A stretch of 64,000 nucleotides of DNA from Vogesella indigofera (GTDB taxonomy: Bacteria > Pseudomonadota > Gammaproteobacteria > Burkholderiales > Chromobacteriaceae): positions 36,507 to 100,506 of the forward strand of contig NZ_RBID01000017.1 of NCBI RefSeq assembly GCF_003633895.1, in the 5' to 3' direction. Every line of letters begins with the position of its first letter. Within the stretch, counting starts at the first letter, position 1. Below, one piece after another: positions 8,582 to 17,523 of this stretch. The notes under the pieces are model-generated. The model did no database searches, was not told the origin of the DNA, and saw only the letters and a program-made list of their open reading frames with translations. Position numbers and translations under genes: made by a program.

Positions 8582-9829
8582 ATGTTTGCTGATCTGAAAA
8601 TTGCCCAGTTTGACCCGGAACTCGCAGCTGCGATCGGCGCGGAAGTCCAGCGCCAGGAAGACCATATCGAGCTGATCGCCTCCGAGAACTACACCAGCCC
8701 GGCAGTAATGGAAGCCCAGGGCTCCCAGCTGACCAACAAGTATGCCGAAGGCTACCCGGGCAAGCGCTTCTACGGCGGTTGCGAGCACGTTGACATCGTC
8801 GAGCAACTGGCGATCGACCGCGTCAAGCAGCTGTTCGGCGCCGAATACGCCAACGTGCAGCCGCACTCCGGTTCGCAGGCCAACCAGGCGGTGTACTTCT
8901 CCATCCTGAAGCCGGGCGACACCGTGATGGGCATGAACCTGGGCCACGGCGGTCACCTGACCCACGGCAGCCCGGCCAACCTGTCCGGCAAGCTGTTCAA
9001 CATCGTGGCCTACGGCCTGAACGAGAACGAAGAAATCGACTACGACGACATGGAGCGCGTAGCGATGGAAACCAAGCCGAAGCTGATCATCGGCGGCGCT
9101 TCCGCCTTCGCACTGCGTTTCGACTTCGAGCGCATGGGCCAGATCGCCAAGAAATGCGGCGCCTACTTCATGGTCGACATGGCGCACTACGCCGGCCTGA
9201 TCGCCGCCGGTGTGTACCCGAACCCGGTACCGCACGCCGACTTCGTGACCTCCACCACCCACAAGACCCTGCGCGGTCCGCGTGGCGGCCTGATCCTGGC
9301 CAAGGCCGAGTTCGAGAAGTCGCTGAACAGCAACGTGTTCCCGACCCTGCAGGGTGGCCCGCTGATGCACGTGATCGCCGGCAAGGCGGTGGCGTTCAAG
9401 GAAGCACTGCAACCGGAATTCAAGGCCTATCAGGAACAGGTGCTGAAGAACGCCGACGCCATGGCCAAGACCCTGGCCGAGCGCGGCCTGCGCATCGTGT
9501 CCGGCCGTACCGAGAGCCACGTGTTCCTGGTTGACCTGCGTGCCAAGGGCCTGACCGGCAAGGCGGCCGATGCCGCGCTGACCAAGGCGCACATCACCGT
9601 CAACAAGAACGCGATCCCGAACGACCCAGAAAGCCCGTTTGTGACTTCCGGCATCCGTATCGGTTCGCCGGCGATCACCACCCGCGGCTTCAAGGAAGAA
9701 GAAGCCCGCATCGTCGCCAACCTGGTGGCCGACGTGCTGGACAACCCGACCGACGAAGCGGTACTGGCGCGCGTGGCCAAGGAAGCCACCGAGCTGTGCC
9801 ACCGTTTCCCGGTGTACAGCAAGAAGTAA
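8582..9829 (+). CDS. glyA: Serine hydroxymethyltransferase
   Basis: This PLP enzyme interconverts serine plus tetrahydrofolate with glycine plus 5,10-methylene-tetrahydrofolate, the cell's main source of one-carbon units. The 415-residue length matches the bacterial family (E. coli 417). The PLP lysine is K228 in [14 protein letters not shown]; other hallmarks are [20 protein letters not shown] near the N-terminus and GGHLTHGS around residue 120. An upstream in-frame ATG (8567) exists, but MFADLKI at 8582 matches family starts and has GGAAG ahead of it. The gene carries its own promoter-like region and terminator, so it is probably monocistronic. Confidence 0.98.
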   Translation: MFADLKIAQFDPELAAAIGAEVQRQEDHIELIASENYTSPAVMEAQGSQLTNKYAEGYPGKRFYGGCEHVDIVEQLAIDRVKQLFGAEYANVQPHSGSQANQAVYFSILKPGDTVMGMNLGHGGHLTHGSPANLSGKLFNIVAYGLNENEEIDYDDMERVAMETKPKLIIGGASAFALRFDFERMGQIAKKCGAYFMVDMAHYAGLIAAGVYPNPVPHADFVTSTTHKTLRGPRGGLILAKAEFEKSLNSNVFPTLQGGPLMHVIAGKAVAFKEALQPEFKAYQEQVLKNADAMAKTLAERGLRIVSGRTESHVFLVDLRAKGLTGKAADAALTKAHITVNKNAIPNDPESPFVTSGIRIGSPAITTRGFKEEEARIVANLVADVLDNPTDEAVLARVAKEATELCHRFPVYSKK

Positions 9830-9853
9830 GTCACCGTCCCGACGGTAGACGAC

Positions 9854-9878
9854 AAAGCGGCCTGCGGGCCGCTTTTTT
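9854..9878 (+). terminator. glyA intrinsic terminator
   Basis: AAAGCGGCC (9854-9862) pairs with GGCCGCTTT (9867-9875) across a 4-base loop and continues into T residues, 25 bases after the glyA stop. Confidence 0.9.
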
Positions 9879-9880
9879 CA

Positions 9881-9900
9881 TGCGGCCAACGTTGGCCGCA
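9881..9900. repeat. Perfect 20-bp palindrome of the dispersed word
   Basis: TGCGGCCAACGTTGGCCGCA consists of two overlapping inverted copies of GTTGGCCGCA, directly after the glyA terminator. The same 20-mer occurs inside mutL at 22114-22133. Confidence 0.85.
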
Positions 9901-10057
9901 GCGTGGGCCGGGCAGGGGGCGGGCAGCTTGCTGCCGGCGGGCCGCTGCTTGTGGTGAGCGGTGCGGCCGCCGCTTACGCTGCGCTGCGGCACGGGCTGCG
10001 CGGCAGTGCCGATTGCTGATAACATCAGGCTATTGAAACCAGCAGGATTGTAAAGCC

Positions 10058-10513
10058 ATGAAATGCCCGTTCTGCGGCTGTGCCGATACCCAGGTGGTTG
10101 ATTCGCGTGTCAGTGACGACGGCAACAGCATCCGCCGCCGCCGCCGCTGCATGGGCTGTGAAAAGCGCTTTACCACCTTTGAAAACGCCGACGTGCGCAT
10201 GCCGCAGGTGGTGAAATCCGGTGGCCACCGTGCTGAGTTCGACGTCGAGCGGGTGCGCACCAGCTTCCTGCGCGCGCTGCACAAGCGGCCGGTACCGACG
10301 CCGCTGGTCGACGACGCCATCGACCGCCTCTGCCAGCGCCTGCTGCAGCTGGGCGAGCGCGAGGTGTCCAGCCGCCAGATCGGCGAGATGGTGATGAACG
10401 AGCTGGCCCGGCTGGACAAGGTCGCCTACGTGCGCTTTGCCTCGGTGTACAAGAGCTTCCAGGATATTGCCGAGTTCAGCGACGCGATCAAGGAAATCCA
10501 GAAGCGCGACTGA
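10058..10513 (+). CDS. nrdR: Transcriptional repressor NrdR
   Basis: NrdR represses ribonucleotide reductase genes in response to ATP/dATP. The 151-residue protein has the N-terminal zinc ribbon (C3, C6, C31, C34, with the basic run RRRRRC) and a central ATP-cone domain from about residue 48 (VVKSGGHRAEFDVERVRTSF). Length and motifs match the family. No copy of ribonucleotide reductase genes lies in the window, so its targets are elsewhere. ribD begins within about 40 bases and is probably co-transcribed, a common arrangement in proteobacteria (nrdR-ribD). Confidence 0.97.
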   Translation: MKCPFCGCADTQVVDSRVSDDGNSIRRRRRCMGCEKRFTTFENADVRMPQVVKSGGHRAEFDVERVRTSFLRALHKRPVPTPLVDDAIDRLCQRLLQLGEREVSSRQIGEMVMNELARLDKVAYVRFASVYKSFQDIAEFSDAIKEIQKRD

Positions 10514-10549
10514 GTGTCGCCGCCAGCCTCCACCGCGATGGAATTGCCG

Positions 10550-11662
10550 ATGAGCATATTTACTGCCGACGATCACCACTACATGCAGCAGGCGCTGCGC
10601 TTGGCCGAGTCCGCCACCCGCCGCGCGGCGCCCAACCCCGGTGTCGGCTGCGTGCTGGTGCGCGACGGGCAGATTATCGGCGAGGGCGCCACGCTGGCGG
10701 TGGGCTCGGACCACGCCGAGATCCAGGCGATCAAGGACTGCTACGCGCGCGGCCTGAGCCCGGTCGGCGCCACCGCCTACGTCACGCTGGAGCCGTGCAG
10801 CCACCACGGCCGCACCCCGCCGTGCGCCGGGCGGCTGATCGCGGAAAAGCTGGGCCGCGTGGTGGCGGCGATGGTCGATCCCTATCACGAGGTCGCCGGC
10901 CGCGGCATCGCCATGCTGAACGCCGCCGGCATTGCCGCCGCCGCCGGCTGCCTGCAGGCGGAGGCCGAGCGCGTGCATCGCGGTTTTCTGTCGCGGGTGA
11001 CGCGGCAGCGCCCGTTCGTGACGCTGAAGGGCGCGGCGACGCTGGACGGCAAGACCGCACTGCTCAATGGCGTCAGCCAGTGGATTACCGGCGCCGACGC
11101 GCGCCGCGACGTGCACCGCCTGCGTGCGGCCAACTGCGCCATCCTCACCGGCAGCGGCACGGTGCTGGCCGACAATCCGCAGCTGACGGTGCGCGAGGTG
11201 GCGTGTACGCGCCAGCCGCTGCGGGTGGTGGTGGACGGCGCGCTGCAGACGCCGACGAGCGCCGCGATCTACGACTCCACCGTGGCGCCGACCTGGCTGG
11301 CCACGGCGGTGAGCGATCCGACCCGCCACGCGCCCTACCTGGCACGCGGCGTCAGGCTGCTGCCGTGCGCGGCGGACGATGGCCGTGTCGACCTGGCGCA
11401 GCTGCTGCAAGCGCTGGCCGCCGACGGTATCAACGAGCTGATGGTGGAGGCGGGCGCCGGCCTAGGCGGCGCGCTGGTTGCCGCCGCGCTGGTGGACGAG
11501 GTGGTGCTGTACCTGGCGCCGTATCTGGCCGGCGACGCCGCACGCGGGCTGTTTGCCTGGCCGGCGCTGACCTCGCTCGACGACAAGGTACCGCTGACGG
11601 TCCGCGACCTGCGCCTGGTCGGGCGCGATATCAGGGTTACCCTCACTTTTCCGCCGCGCTGA
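10550..11662 (+). CDS. ribD: Bifunctional riboflavin biosynthesis deaminase/reductase
   Basis: RibD performs two successive steps of riboflavin synthesis: deamination of the pyrimidine intermediate, then NADPH-dependent reduction of its ribose. The N-terminal deaminase domain has the zinc site H55-A-E57 and PCSHHGRTPPC (C83, C92). The reductase domain begins near residue 145 (RPFVTLKGAATLDGK). With the start at 10550 the protein is 370 residues, close to E. coli (367). A GTG directly after the nrdR stop and an ATG at 10538 are alternative in-frame starts, but 10550 gives the best family match. The other rib genes are not nearby. Confidence 0.95.
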   Translation: MSIFTADDHHYMQQALRLAESATRRAAPNPGVGCVLVRDGQIIGEGATLAVGSDHAEIQAIKDCYARGLSPVGATAYVTLEPCSHHGRTPPCAGRLIAEKLGRVVAAMVDPYHEVAGRGIAMLNAAGIAAAAGCLQAEAERVHRGFLSRVTRQRPFVTLKGAATLDGKTALLNGVSQWITGADARRDVHRLRAANCAILTGSGTVLADNPQLTVREVACTRQPLRVVVDGALQTPTSAAIYDSTVAPTWLATAVSDPTRHAPYLARGVRLLPCAADDGRVDLAQLLQALAADGINELMVEAGAGLGGALVAAALVDEVVLYLAPYLAGDAARGLFAWPALTSLDDKVPLTVRDLRLVGRDIRVTLTFPPR

Positions 11663-11753
11663 GTAGCGGTTCAATGCCTGCGCCAGCGGAGATCAATGCG
11701 GCGATACGGCGTGCTGGTTTATCTCCAGCCAAACGCCGCTTCCGCCGTCGTTG

Positions 11754-11795
11754 TTGCCTTGTCTTGCGTGAGCGGGCGAGAGCTTGAACCGGTTC
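11754..11795 (+). repeat. Dispersed intergenic repeat, copy A
   Basis: This 42-base stretch matches 17524-17565 at about 35 of 42 positions without gaps. Both contain an imperfect or perfect hairpin around CTTGCG/CTCGCG-TGAGCG-GGCGAG/CGCGAG and end in GGTTC. Both lie in non-coding DNA beside genes. Confidence 0.6.
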
Positions 11796-11843
11796 CAAAC
11801 GCGTCATACTGTTGCAATCCATTTTCTTCCGACAAGGTATGCC

Positions 11844-12899
11844 ATGCTGATTCCGGCCGAGCGTCTCCACCGCCTGGCGCACGCCACCCTGTGCGCACTG
11901 GGTTCCACCGCCGACGAGGCCAGCGTGGTGGCCGACCACCTGCTCGCGGCCAACCTCAAGGGCCACGACAGCCACGGCGTCGGCATGCTGCCGTTTTACG
12001 TCGACAGCGTCGCCGCCGGCACGCTGCAGCCGAACCAGCCGGCGTGGCTGCTCAACGATTGCGGCGCCATCCTGCAGTTCGACGGCGAGCGCGGCTACGG
12101 CCAGCGCGTGGTGCGCGAGGCGATGGACGCCGCCATCGAGCGCGTCGGCCACAGCGGCATCGTGCTGCTGACGGTGCGCAACAGCCACCACATGGGCCGC
12201 ATCGGCAGCTACGGCGAACAGGCCGCCGCCGCCGGCAAGGTGGCGCTGTTCTTCGTCAACGTCACCGATTTCCCGCAGCCTCTGGTGGCGCCGTTCGGTG
12301 GCTCGGCGCCGCGCTTCGGTACCAATCCGCTGTGCATCGCGTTTCCGGCCGGTCATCGCGAGCCGGCGTTCATCCTCGATTTCGCCACCAGCATGGTCGC
12401 CTACGGCAAAACGCGGGTGGCCTATCTCGCCGGCCAGCACTTTGACGAGGCGGTGATGCTGGATGCCGCCGGCCAGCCGACGGCCGATCCGGCCGCACTG
12501 CACGAAGCGCCGAGCGGTGCGCTGCGCCCGATCGCCGCCCACAAGGGGGGCGGGCTGGTCGCGGCCATCGAGTTCCTTGCCGGGCTGTTGTCCGGCGGCG
12601 GCACGCTGCAGCCGGACAACGCGCGGGAGGGCGGCATCGTCAACAACCTGACCGCGATCCTGATCGATCCGGAGGCGGTCAGCGATCTGGACTGGCTGCG
12701 CGCCGAGTACGACGCGATGGCCGCCTACATCCGCAGCTCGCCGCCGCCGCCCGGGCAACCGCCAGTGCTGCTGGCCGGCGAGCCGGAGCGGCAGCGCGAG
12801 GCGCAAAGGTTGGCCGCAGGGGTGGAAATTTCCGATAATGAGTGGGCGGCGATCGTGGCGGCGGCCCGGCGTGCCGGGGTCATTGATGCCGATCAGTAG
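11844..12899 (+). CDS. Malate/L-lactate dehydrogenase family oxidoreductase (Ldh2 type)
   Basis: This 351-residue protein belongs to the NAD(P)-dependent Ldh2 superfamily, distinct from classical lactate and malate dehydrogenases. Members oxidise 2-hydroxy acids such as malate, lactate, sulfolactate or ureidoglycolate, or reduce cyclic imino acids. Family marks are GHDSHGVGMLPFYVDSV (about residues 45-61) with the conserved histidine, VRNSHHMGRIGSYGEQAAAAG (about 111-131), and FGTNPLCIAFPAG (about 153-165). The start at 11844 follows AAGG; an upstream in-frame ATG (11784) would add residues overlapping an intergenic repeat. It stands alone, so the substrate cannot be fixed. Confidence 0.88.
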   Translation: MLIPAERLHRLAHATLCALGSTADEASVVADHLLAANLKGHDSHGVGMLPFYVDSVAAGTLQPNQPAWLLNDCGAILQFDGERGYGQRVVREAMDAAIERVGHSGIVLLTVRNSHHMGRIGSYGEQAAAAGKVALFFVNVTDFPQPLVAPFGGSAPRFGTNPLCIAFPAGHREPAFILDFATSMVAYGKTRVAYLAGQHFDEAVMLDAAGQPTADPAALHEAPSGALRPIAAHKGGGLVAAIEFLAGLLSGGGTLQPDNAREGGIVNNLTAILIDPEAVSDLDWLRAEYDAMAAYIRSSPPPPGQPPVLLAGEPERQREAQRLAAGVEISDNEWAAIVAAARRAGVIDADQ

Positions 12900-13008
12900 T
12901 GGCGGCTGAAAACACGTTATGCTTGGCGCGCCTGGCCTTGTTGCCCGCAGTGGTAACCAGGCCAGTGCTGTATCTGGCGCAGTCGTTGTCATAAATGAGG
13001 TTGTCATC

Positions 13009-13659
13009 GTGGGTGATATTGCTGTCAGGGCGCTGGACGCGTACCTGAATCTGCTCGAACAAAAAGGTGCGGCGGTGGAGGTGGTGCTGTTCCGTCGAAA
13101 CATCCTGCGCCGGCTGGTGCAGATCCTGCGCGGCCAGCCGCGCAACCGCGATGTCTATCGCAGCGCGATCAATGCGCTGCTGTCGATCTGCCCGCCCGGC
13201 GACCGCCCGGCGGCGATGACGGCGGCGCGCGAGTACTACTATTTCTGGCTCGGCGACCTGCAGCAGCTGGCGCAGATGAATGCCCGCGCCGGCTTTACCA
13301 CCCATCACGTGCGGTTGCCGGTGCTGGCCTCGTTCGCCGACCTGCAGCAGCGCATGAGCGATGAAAACTTTGCCAGCTTCCCGCCGTCGCTGGACATCTA
13401 TCTGGGCAAGCTGTACGAGCTGGGCGCCGACGACGAGGTGCTGGCCGAACGCGCCGGGCTGATCAAGCCGCTGTTGTACCTGCTGCACGGCCAGGCGCAT
13501 CATCCGGACAGCTTCCGCACCGCGGTCGACGCCATGCTGATGCACCTCACCGACAGCTACGCGCGCGACAGTTTCCTCACCATCTCCCGCGAATTCTTCT
13601 ACTACTGGATGACCTTTCCCGACGCCGGCGTGCGCCACAAAAAGGCCTCGCTCGCCTGA
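13009..13659 (+). CDS. Unknown protein with an internal duplication
   Basis: I do not recognise a family for this 216-residue soluble protein. It contains two similar helical halves. The first runs from about residue 25 (RRLVQILRGQPRNRDVYRSA, INALLSICPP) to AREYYYFWLGD; the second from about residue 156 (IKPLLYLLHGQAHHPDSFRT, AVDAMLMHL) to REFFYYWMTF. The paired motifs AREYYYFWL and SREFFYYWM end each half. The GTG at 13009 was chosen because GAGG lies at proper spacing and the upstream frame has no such composition. It stands alone between an oxidoreductase and a carboxypeptidase, and no function is inferred. Confidence 0.7.
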   Translation: MGDIAVRALDAYLNLLEQKGAAVEVVLFRRNILRRLVQILRGQPRNRDVYRSAINALLSICPPGDRPAAMTAAREYYYFWLGDLQQLAQMNARAGFTTHHVRLPVLASFADLQQRMSDENFASFPPSLDIYLGKLYELGADDEVLAERAGLIKPLLYLLHGQAHHPDSFRTAVDAMLMHLTDSYARDSFLTISREFFYYWMTFPDAGVRHKKASLA

Positions 13660-13757
13660 GTGATCAGGGCTTTTTATGTGTCGCCACATGGCTGGATGAT
13701 TGATTGCTGCCGCTTGTGCTGGCATCATTGGGCATAATATTCCAAGAAAGTCACGCC

Positions 13758-15242
13758 ATGACCACACCTGCCTACCAGCAAGTCGTTGCCGCCTTTACCC
13801 GTCTGTACCGCTACCAGCATCTGGCCGCCATCGCCGGCTGGGACCAGGCGGCGATGATGCCGCCCGGTGGCAACGAGGCGCGTGGCGCGGCGATGGCCGA
13901 GCTGCAATTGCTGATGCACGGCCTGCTGACCGCGCCGGCGCTGCAACAGGCCTTGCAGGCGGCGGCGCAGGAAAGCCTGTCCGACGCCGAGCAGGCCTCG
14001 CTGCGCGAAATGCGCCGTGTGTGGCAAAGCGCCAACCTGCTGCCGGCGCGGCTGGTGGAGGCCAAGTCGCTGGCCGGCAGCCGCTGCGAACACGCGTGGC
14101 GCGAACAGCGCAAGGGCAATGACTGGCACGGTTTCCTGTCCAATTTCCGCGAGGTGGTGCAACTGGCGCGCGAAGAGGCGCAGCTGCTGGCCGACGCCAG
14201 CGGCAAGTCGCGCTACGACGCGCTGCTGGACAAGTACGAACCTGGCATGAGCAGTGCCGAGCTGGAGCGCATCTTCGGCGACGTGAAAAGCTGGCTGCCG
14301 GGGCTGATCCGCCAAGTGATGGACAAGCAGGCCGGCGAGACGCTGATCCCGGCGCAGGGGCCGTTCGCGGTGGAGCGGCAGCGCGCGCTGGGGGTCGAGA
14401 TCATGGGCCTGCTCGGTTTCGACTTCAACGCCGGGCGGCTGGACGTGTCGGTACACCCGTTCTGCGGCGGCGTGGCCGAGGACGTGCGCATCACCACCCG
14501 CTATCGCGACGACGACTTCATGCAGAGCATGATGGGCATCGTGCATGAAACAGGCCACGCCCGTTACGAGCAGCGCCTGCCGCGCGCGCTGGTGCAGCTG
14601 CCGGTGGGCCAGGCGCGCTCGATGGGCATTCACGAAAGCCAGAGCCTGGCGTTCGAGATGCAGCTGGGGCGCAGCCCGGCCTTCCTGCAGCTGATCGCGC
14701 CGCTGGTGAAGAAGCATCTGGGCGAGCAGGACGCCTTCGATGCGGCCAACCTGGCGCGCATGTACAGCCGCGTGCGTCCTGGCTTCATCCGCGTCGACGC
14801 CGACGAGCTGACCTATCCGGCGCACGTGATCCTGCGCTTCGAGATCGAGCGCGCGCTGATCGAGGGCGACATCGAGGCGGAAGACATCCCGGCGCTGTGG
14901 GATGAAAAGATGCAGGCCTATCTCGGCGTCGATACCCGTGGCAACTACCGCGACGGCTGCCTGCAGGACATCCACTGGACCGACGGCAGCTTCGGCTACT
15001 TCCCCAGCTACACCCTGGGCGCGATGTACGCGGCGCAGTATTTCGCCACCCTCCGTCGCCAGGAGCCGGCGCTGGACGCGCGCATCGCCGCCGGCGAGCT
15101 GGCGCCGGTGTTCGACTGGCTGGACGCCAACATCTGGTCGCAGGCCAGCCGCTGGGAAACCGGCGAACTGGTGCGCCGCGCCACCGGCGAGGCGCTCAAT
15201 CCGGCGCACTTCCGCGCCCATCTGGAGGCGCGCTACCTGTAA
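13758..15242 (+). CDS. M32 family metallocarboxypeptidase
   Basis: The 494-residue protein matches thermostable carboxypeptidase 1 (Taq type, family M32), which removes C-terminal residues from peptides using a zinc or cobalt ion. The metal motif HExxH is H263-E-T-G-H267 (IVHETGHARYEQ). Downstream are the conserved GIHESQS segment (about residue 293), RIDADELTYP-like RVDADELTYPAH (about 348) and DIHWTDGSFGYFPSYTLG (about 400-417). ATG 13758 is used rather than an earlier ATG (13704) because it begins at the family N-terminus and has AGAAAG ahead. A terminator made of dispersed repeats follows 26 bases after the stop. Confidence 0.95.
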   Translation: MTTPAYQQVVAAFTRLYRYQHLAAIAGWDQAAMMPPGGNEARGAAMAELQLLMHGLLTAPALQQALQAAAQESLSDAEQASLREMRRVWQSANLLPARLVEAKSLAGSRCEHAWREQRKGNDWHGFLSNFREVVQLAREEAQLLADASGKSRYDALLDKYEPGMSSAELERIFGDVKSWLPGLIRQVMDKQAGETLIPAQGPFAVERQRALGVEIMGLLGFDFNAGRLDVSVHPFCGGVAEDVRITTRYRDDDFMQSMMGIVHETGHARYEQRLPRALVQLPVGQARSMGIHESQSLAFEMQLGRSPAFLQLIAPLVKKHLGEQDAFDAANLARMYSRVRPGFIRVDADELTYPAHVILRFEIERALIEGDIEAEDIPALWDEKMQAYLGVDTRGNYRDGCLQDIHWTDGSFGYFPSYTLGAMYAAQYFATLRRQEPALDARIAAGELAPVFDWLDANIWSQASRWETGELVRRATGEALNPAHFRAHLEARYL

Positions 15243-15268
15243 GCGGCGAGACGCCTGAGCGGGACGTG

Positions 15269-15310
15269 ACTGCGGCCAACCCTGGTGACAGGGTTGGCCG
15301 CAGTGTTTTT
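15269..15310 (+). terminator. Intrinsic terminator built from two inverted copies of the dispersed word
   Basis: A 16-bp perfect stem (15269-15284 with 15289-15304, loop GTGA) is followed by GTTTTT. Both arms contain GGTTGGCCGCA. It ends the M32 carboxypeptidase transcript. Confidence 0.88.
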
Positions 15311-15330
15311 GACGCGGTGTGGCTGCTGGC

Positions 15331-15906
15331 TCAGTTGGCGAATTGCGTTTCGCACGGTTGTCCGTCGCCGTCACCGTCCATCCGGGTGTCCGGGCAGTGT
15401 TGCAGGAAGTAGGCGGCCTCCTGCAGCGTATTCATCTGCGAACAGTGCTGGCGGCCGTCGCAGCGGAAGCCGGCAGTGGTCGCTGCCGGCGTGGTGGCGG
15501 GCCGGGAGGTATCGATTGCGCGACTGGCCGGTGCCGCGCTGCTGCGGCCGGCATAGCTGGCGTAGCCGGCGACGCCGGCGGTAAGCAGCAACAGCAGCAC
15601 GATGCCGTGCACGCGGCTGTGGTGCTGACGCGGCGCGGCCGGCGTCAGCACGTAGTCGAGTGGCGGCAGCGGCGGGCTGGCGGCGGGCGGTGCGGTGAAC
15701 ACCTTGCCCTGCACTTGGCGGGCCGACACCTTGCCGTTGGCCGCCTGCTGGCGCTGGAAGTAGACCACAAAACCGACCTGTGGTCGCACGCCGCTCGGCG
15801 GGCAATCGGAGAGGTCGAAGAACAGTTCTTCCCTGGTGTGATCCTGGGTGATGAAGCCGAAGCCTTTGTCGTCGTGCCAGCGGCTGATGGTGCCGTGATA
15901 AAGCAT
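15331..15906 (-). CDS. Cold-shock domain / membrane segment / excalibur domain protein
   Basis: The 191-residue protein joins three parts. Residues 1-65 look like a cold-shock-type nucleic-acid-binding domain (GTISRWHDDKGFGFITQD, then ELFFDLSDCP and VGFVVYF). A proline-rich linker follows, then one membrane helix (HGIVLLLLLTAGVAGYASYAG, about 100-120). The C-terminus is a small cysteine-containing excalibur domain (FRCDGRQHCSQM to DGDGDGQPCE), a calcium-binding fold usually outside the cytoplasm. It would place RNA- or DNA-binding and calcium-binding parts on opposite sides of the inner membrane. Start 15906 gives the canonical cold-shock N-terminus; an ATG ten codons earlier is possible. Role unknown. 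Confidence 0.82.
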   Translation of the reverse strand: MLYHGTISRWHDDKGFGFITQDHTREELFFDLSDCPPSGVRPQVGFVVYFQRQQAANGKVSARQVQGKVFTAPPAASPPLPPLDYVLTPAAPRQHHSRVHGIVLLLLLTAGVAGYASYAGRSSAAPASRAIDTSRPATTPAATTAGFRCDGRQHCSQMNTLQEAAYFLQHCPDTRMDGDGDGQPCETQFAN

Positions 15907-15981
15907 GGGAAAGTGCCTGGTCAGGTGGGTGGCCAATCCCGTATTTTAATGTCATTTATGCTTTATGTGTTTGCTTTGTCA

Positions 15982-17409
15982 TTATTTGCCGCAGCTGGCG
16001 GCCAGCTCGCCGACCCGCGCCAGCGCGCTGACAAAGCGCTCGTCCAGCGGCTGGCAGCAGGACACCCGCAGCGCGTTGCGGTAGCGGCCGCTCGGCGAAT
16101 ACAGCGGCCCCGGCGAGATGCTGATGCGCTGCTGGATCGCCAGGTCGAACAGCTTCACCGTGTCGTAGCCGTCCGGCAGCTCCACCCAGATCAGGAAGCC
16201 GCCGCTGGGGTGGGTGGCGCGGGTGCCGGCCGGGAAGTGGTCGGCGATCAGCGCGCGCACCTTGTCGATGTGCAGCGTGTAGCGCCGCTTCAGCGCGCGC
16301 AGGTGGTGGTCGTAGCCGCCGGACTCCAGGAAGGCGCCCAGCGTCTCGCACAGCACCAGCGGCTCGGCGATGGAGGTGGCGAACTTCAGCTTGCGCAGTT
16401 CCTCGGTGAAGCGGCCGCCTTCCATCCAGCCGACGCGGAAATCCGGCGCCAGCGTCTTGGTGTAGCTGGCACAGACGATGACCCAGCCGTCGCTGTCGTA
16501 GGCCTTCACCGCCGGTTGCAGCGCGTCGCCGAACTGCAGCTCGGCGTACAGCGCGTCCTCGATCAGCGGCACCTGGTAGCGATTGACCAGTGCGGCCAAC
16601 CTTTTCTTGTGTTCGGTGGGCATGCTGCAGCCCAGCGGATTGTGCACGTTCGGCATCGCGATGATGGCGTTGAGGCGCTTTTCCGCCAGCAACATCTCCA
16701 GCGCCTCCAGCGACAGCCCGGATTGCGGATCGGTGGGGATCTCCAGCGCCTTCAGCCCCAGGCTGGCGAACAGCGGCAGCAGGTTGAAGTAGGTCGGCGA
16801 CTCGATGCCGACGGTGTCGCCGGGGCGGCACACCGCGCGCAGCGCCAGGTTCAGCGCCTCCATCGCGCCGTGGGTGAGGATGATGTTGTCGGCCTGCAGC
16901 GCCATGCCCAGCTCCAGCCCGCGCCGCGCGATCTGGGTGCGCAGCCGTTCCGAGCCCGGCGGCAGCGCGTAGTTGCTGACCAGGCCCGGGTTCTTGCGCA
17001 GCACCTGGCCCATCAGCCGCGCCAGCTTGCCGGCGGGGTAGAAGTCGCCGCCGCGCGGGCAGGCCAGCGCCATGTCGATGTAGCCCGGTGTCTGCTGCGC
17101 CTTCAGCGCGGCGCCGATCAGGTCCAGCACCGCGCCGTCGGTGCCCTGCGCCGGACCGGCGGCCTGGCTGCTGCTGCGCGCCGGCGACGGCAGCCGCGAG
17201 CGCACGTAGTAGCCGGACTGCGGCCGCGCCTCGACCAGGCCGCGGTCTTCCAGCACGCGGTAGGCGGCGACCACGGTATTGAGCGACAGCTGGCGGCTGT
17301 GCGCGGTCTTGCGCACCGAGGGCAGGCGCGAGCCGGGCGGCAAGGTGCCAAGGTTGATGGCGCCGGACAGGTCGTCGGCGAGTTGCTGGTACAGGGTGCT
17401 GCTATCCAT
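15982..17409 (-). CDS. MocR-type regulator (GntR helix-turn-helix fused to class I aminotransferase fold)
   Basis: The 475-residue protein has an N-terminal GntR-type winged helix (residues 1-75: DDLSGAINLGTLPPGSRLPS, VRKTAHSRQLSLNTV). This is fused to an aminotransferase-like domain with a PLP-binding lysine, K318 in SYTKTLAPDFRVGW. MocR proteins use PLP and amino-group ligands as signals to control nearby metabolic or transport genes. The start at 17409 is chosen because the upstream open frame runs through an intergenic repeat. It faces, across 309 bases, a LysE-type exporter and an amino-acid racemase gene, which are its likely targets. A candidate operator is at 17602-17630. Confidence 0.92.
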   Translation of the reverse strand: MDSSTLYQQLADDLSGAINLGTLPPGSRLPSVRKTAHSRQLSLNTVVAAYRVLEDRGLVEARPQSGYYVRSRLPSPARSSSQAAGPAQGTDGAVLDLIGAALKAQQTPGYIDMALACPRGGDFYPAGKLARLMGQVLRKNPGLVSNYALPPGSERLRTQIARRGLELGMALQADNIILTHGAMEALNLALRAVCRPGDTVGIESPTYFNLLPLFASLGLKALEIPTDPQSGLSLEALEMLLAEKRLNAIIAMPNVHNPLGCSMPTEHKKRLAALVNRYQVPLIEDALYAELQFGDALQPAVKAYDSDGWVIVCASYTKTLAPDFRVGWMEGGRFTEELRKLKFATSIAEPLVLCETLGAFLESGGYDHHLRALKRRYTLHIDKVRALIADHFPAGTRATHPSGGFLIWVELPDGYDTVKLFDLAIQQRISISPGPLYSPSGRYRNALRVSCCQPLDERFVSALARVGELAASCGK

Positions 17410-17523
17410 GGCGGCTTTCCTAAGAACCTGTTCAATGGCTGCTGCGCTTTGTGGAACGTTACACGGTGAGTACGCCTTCGGCATGCTGCGTGCTCCCGTT
17501 GAATTCCACTTCCCCTGCCGTTT

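Noticed and set aside
11784-11843. Upstream extension of the Ldh2-type gene
   Set aside because: It would run through the intergenic repeat and lacks a ribosome site; the start at 11844 fits the family.
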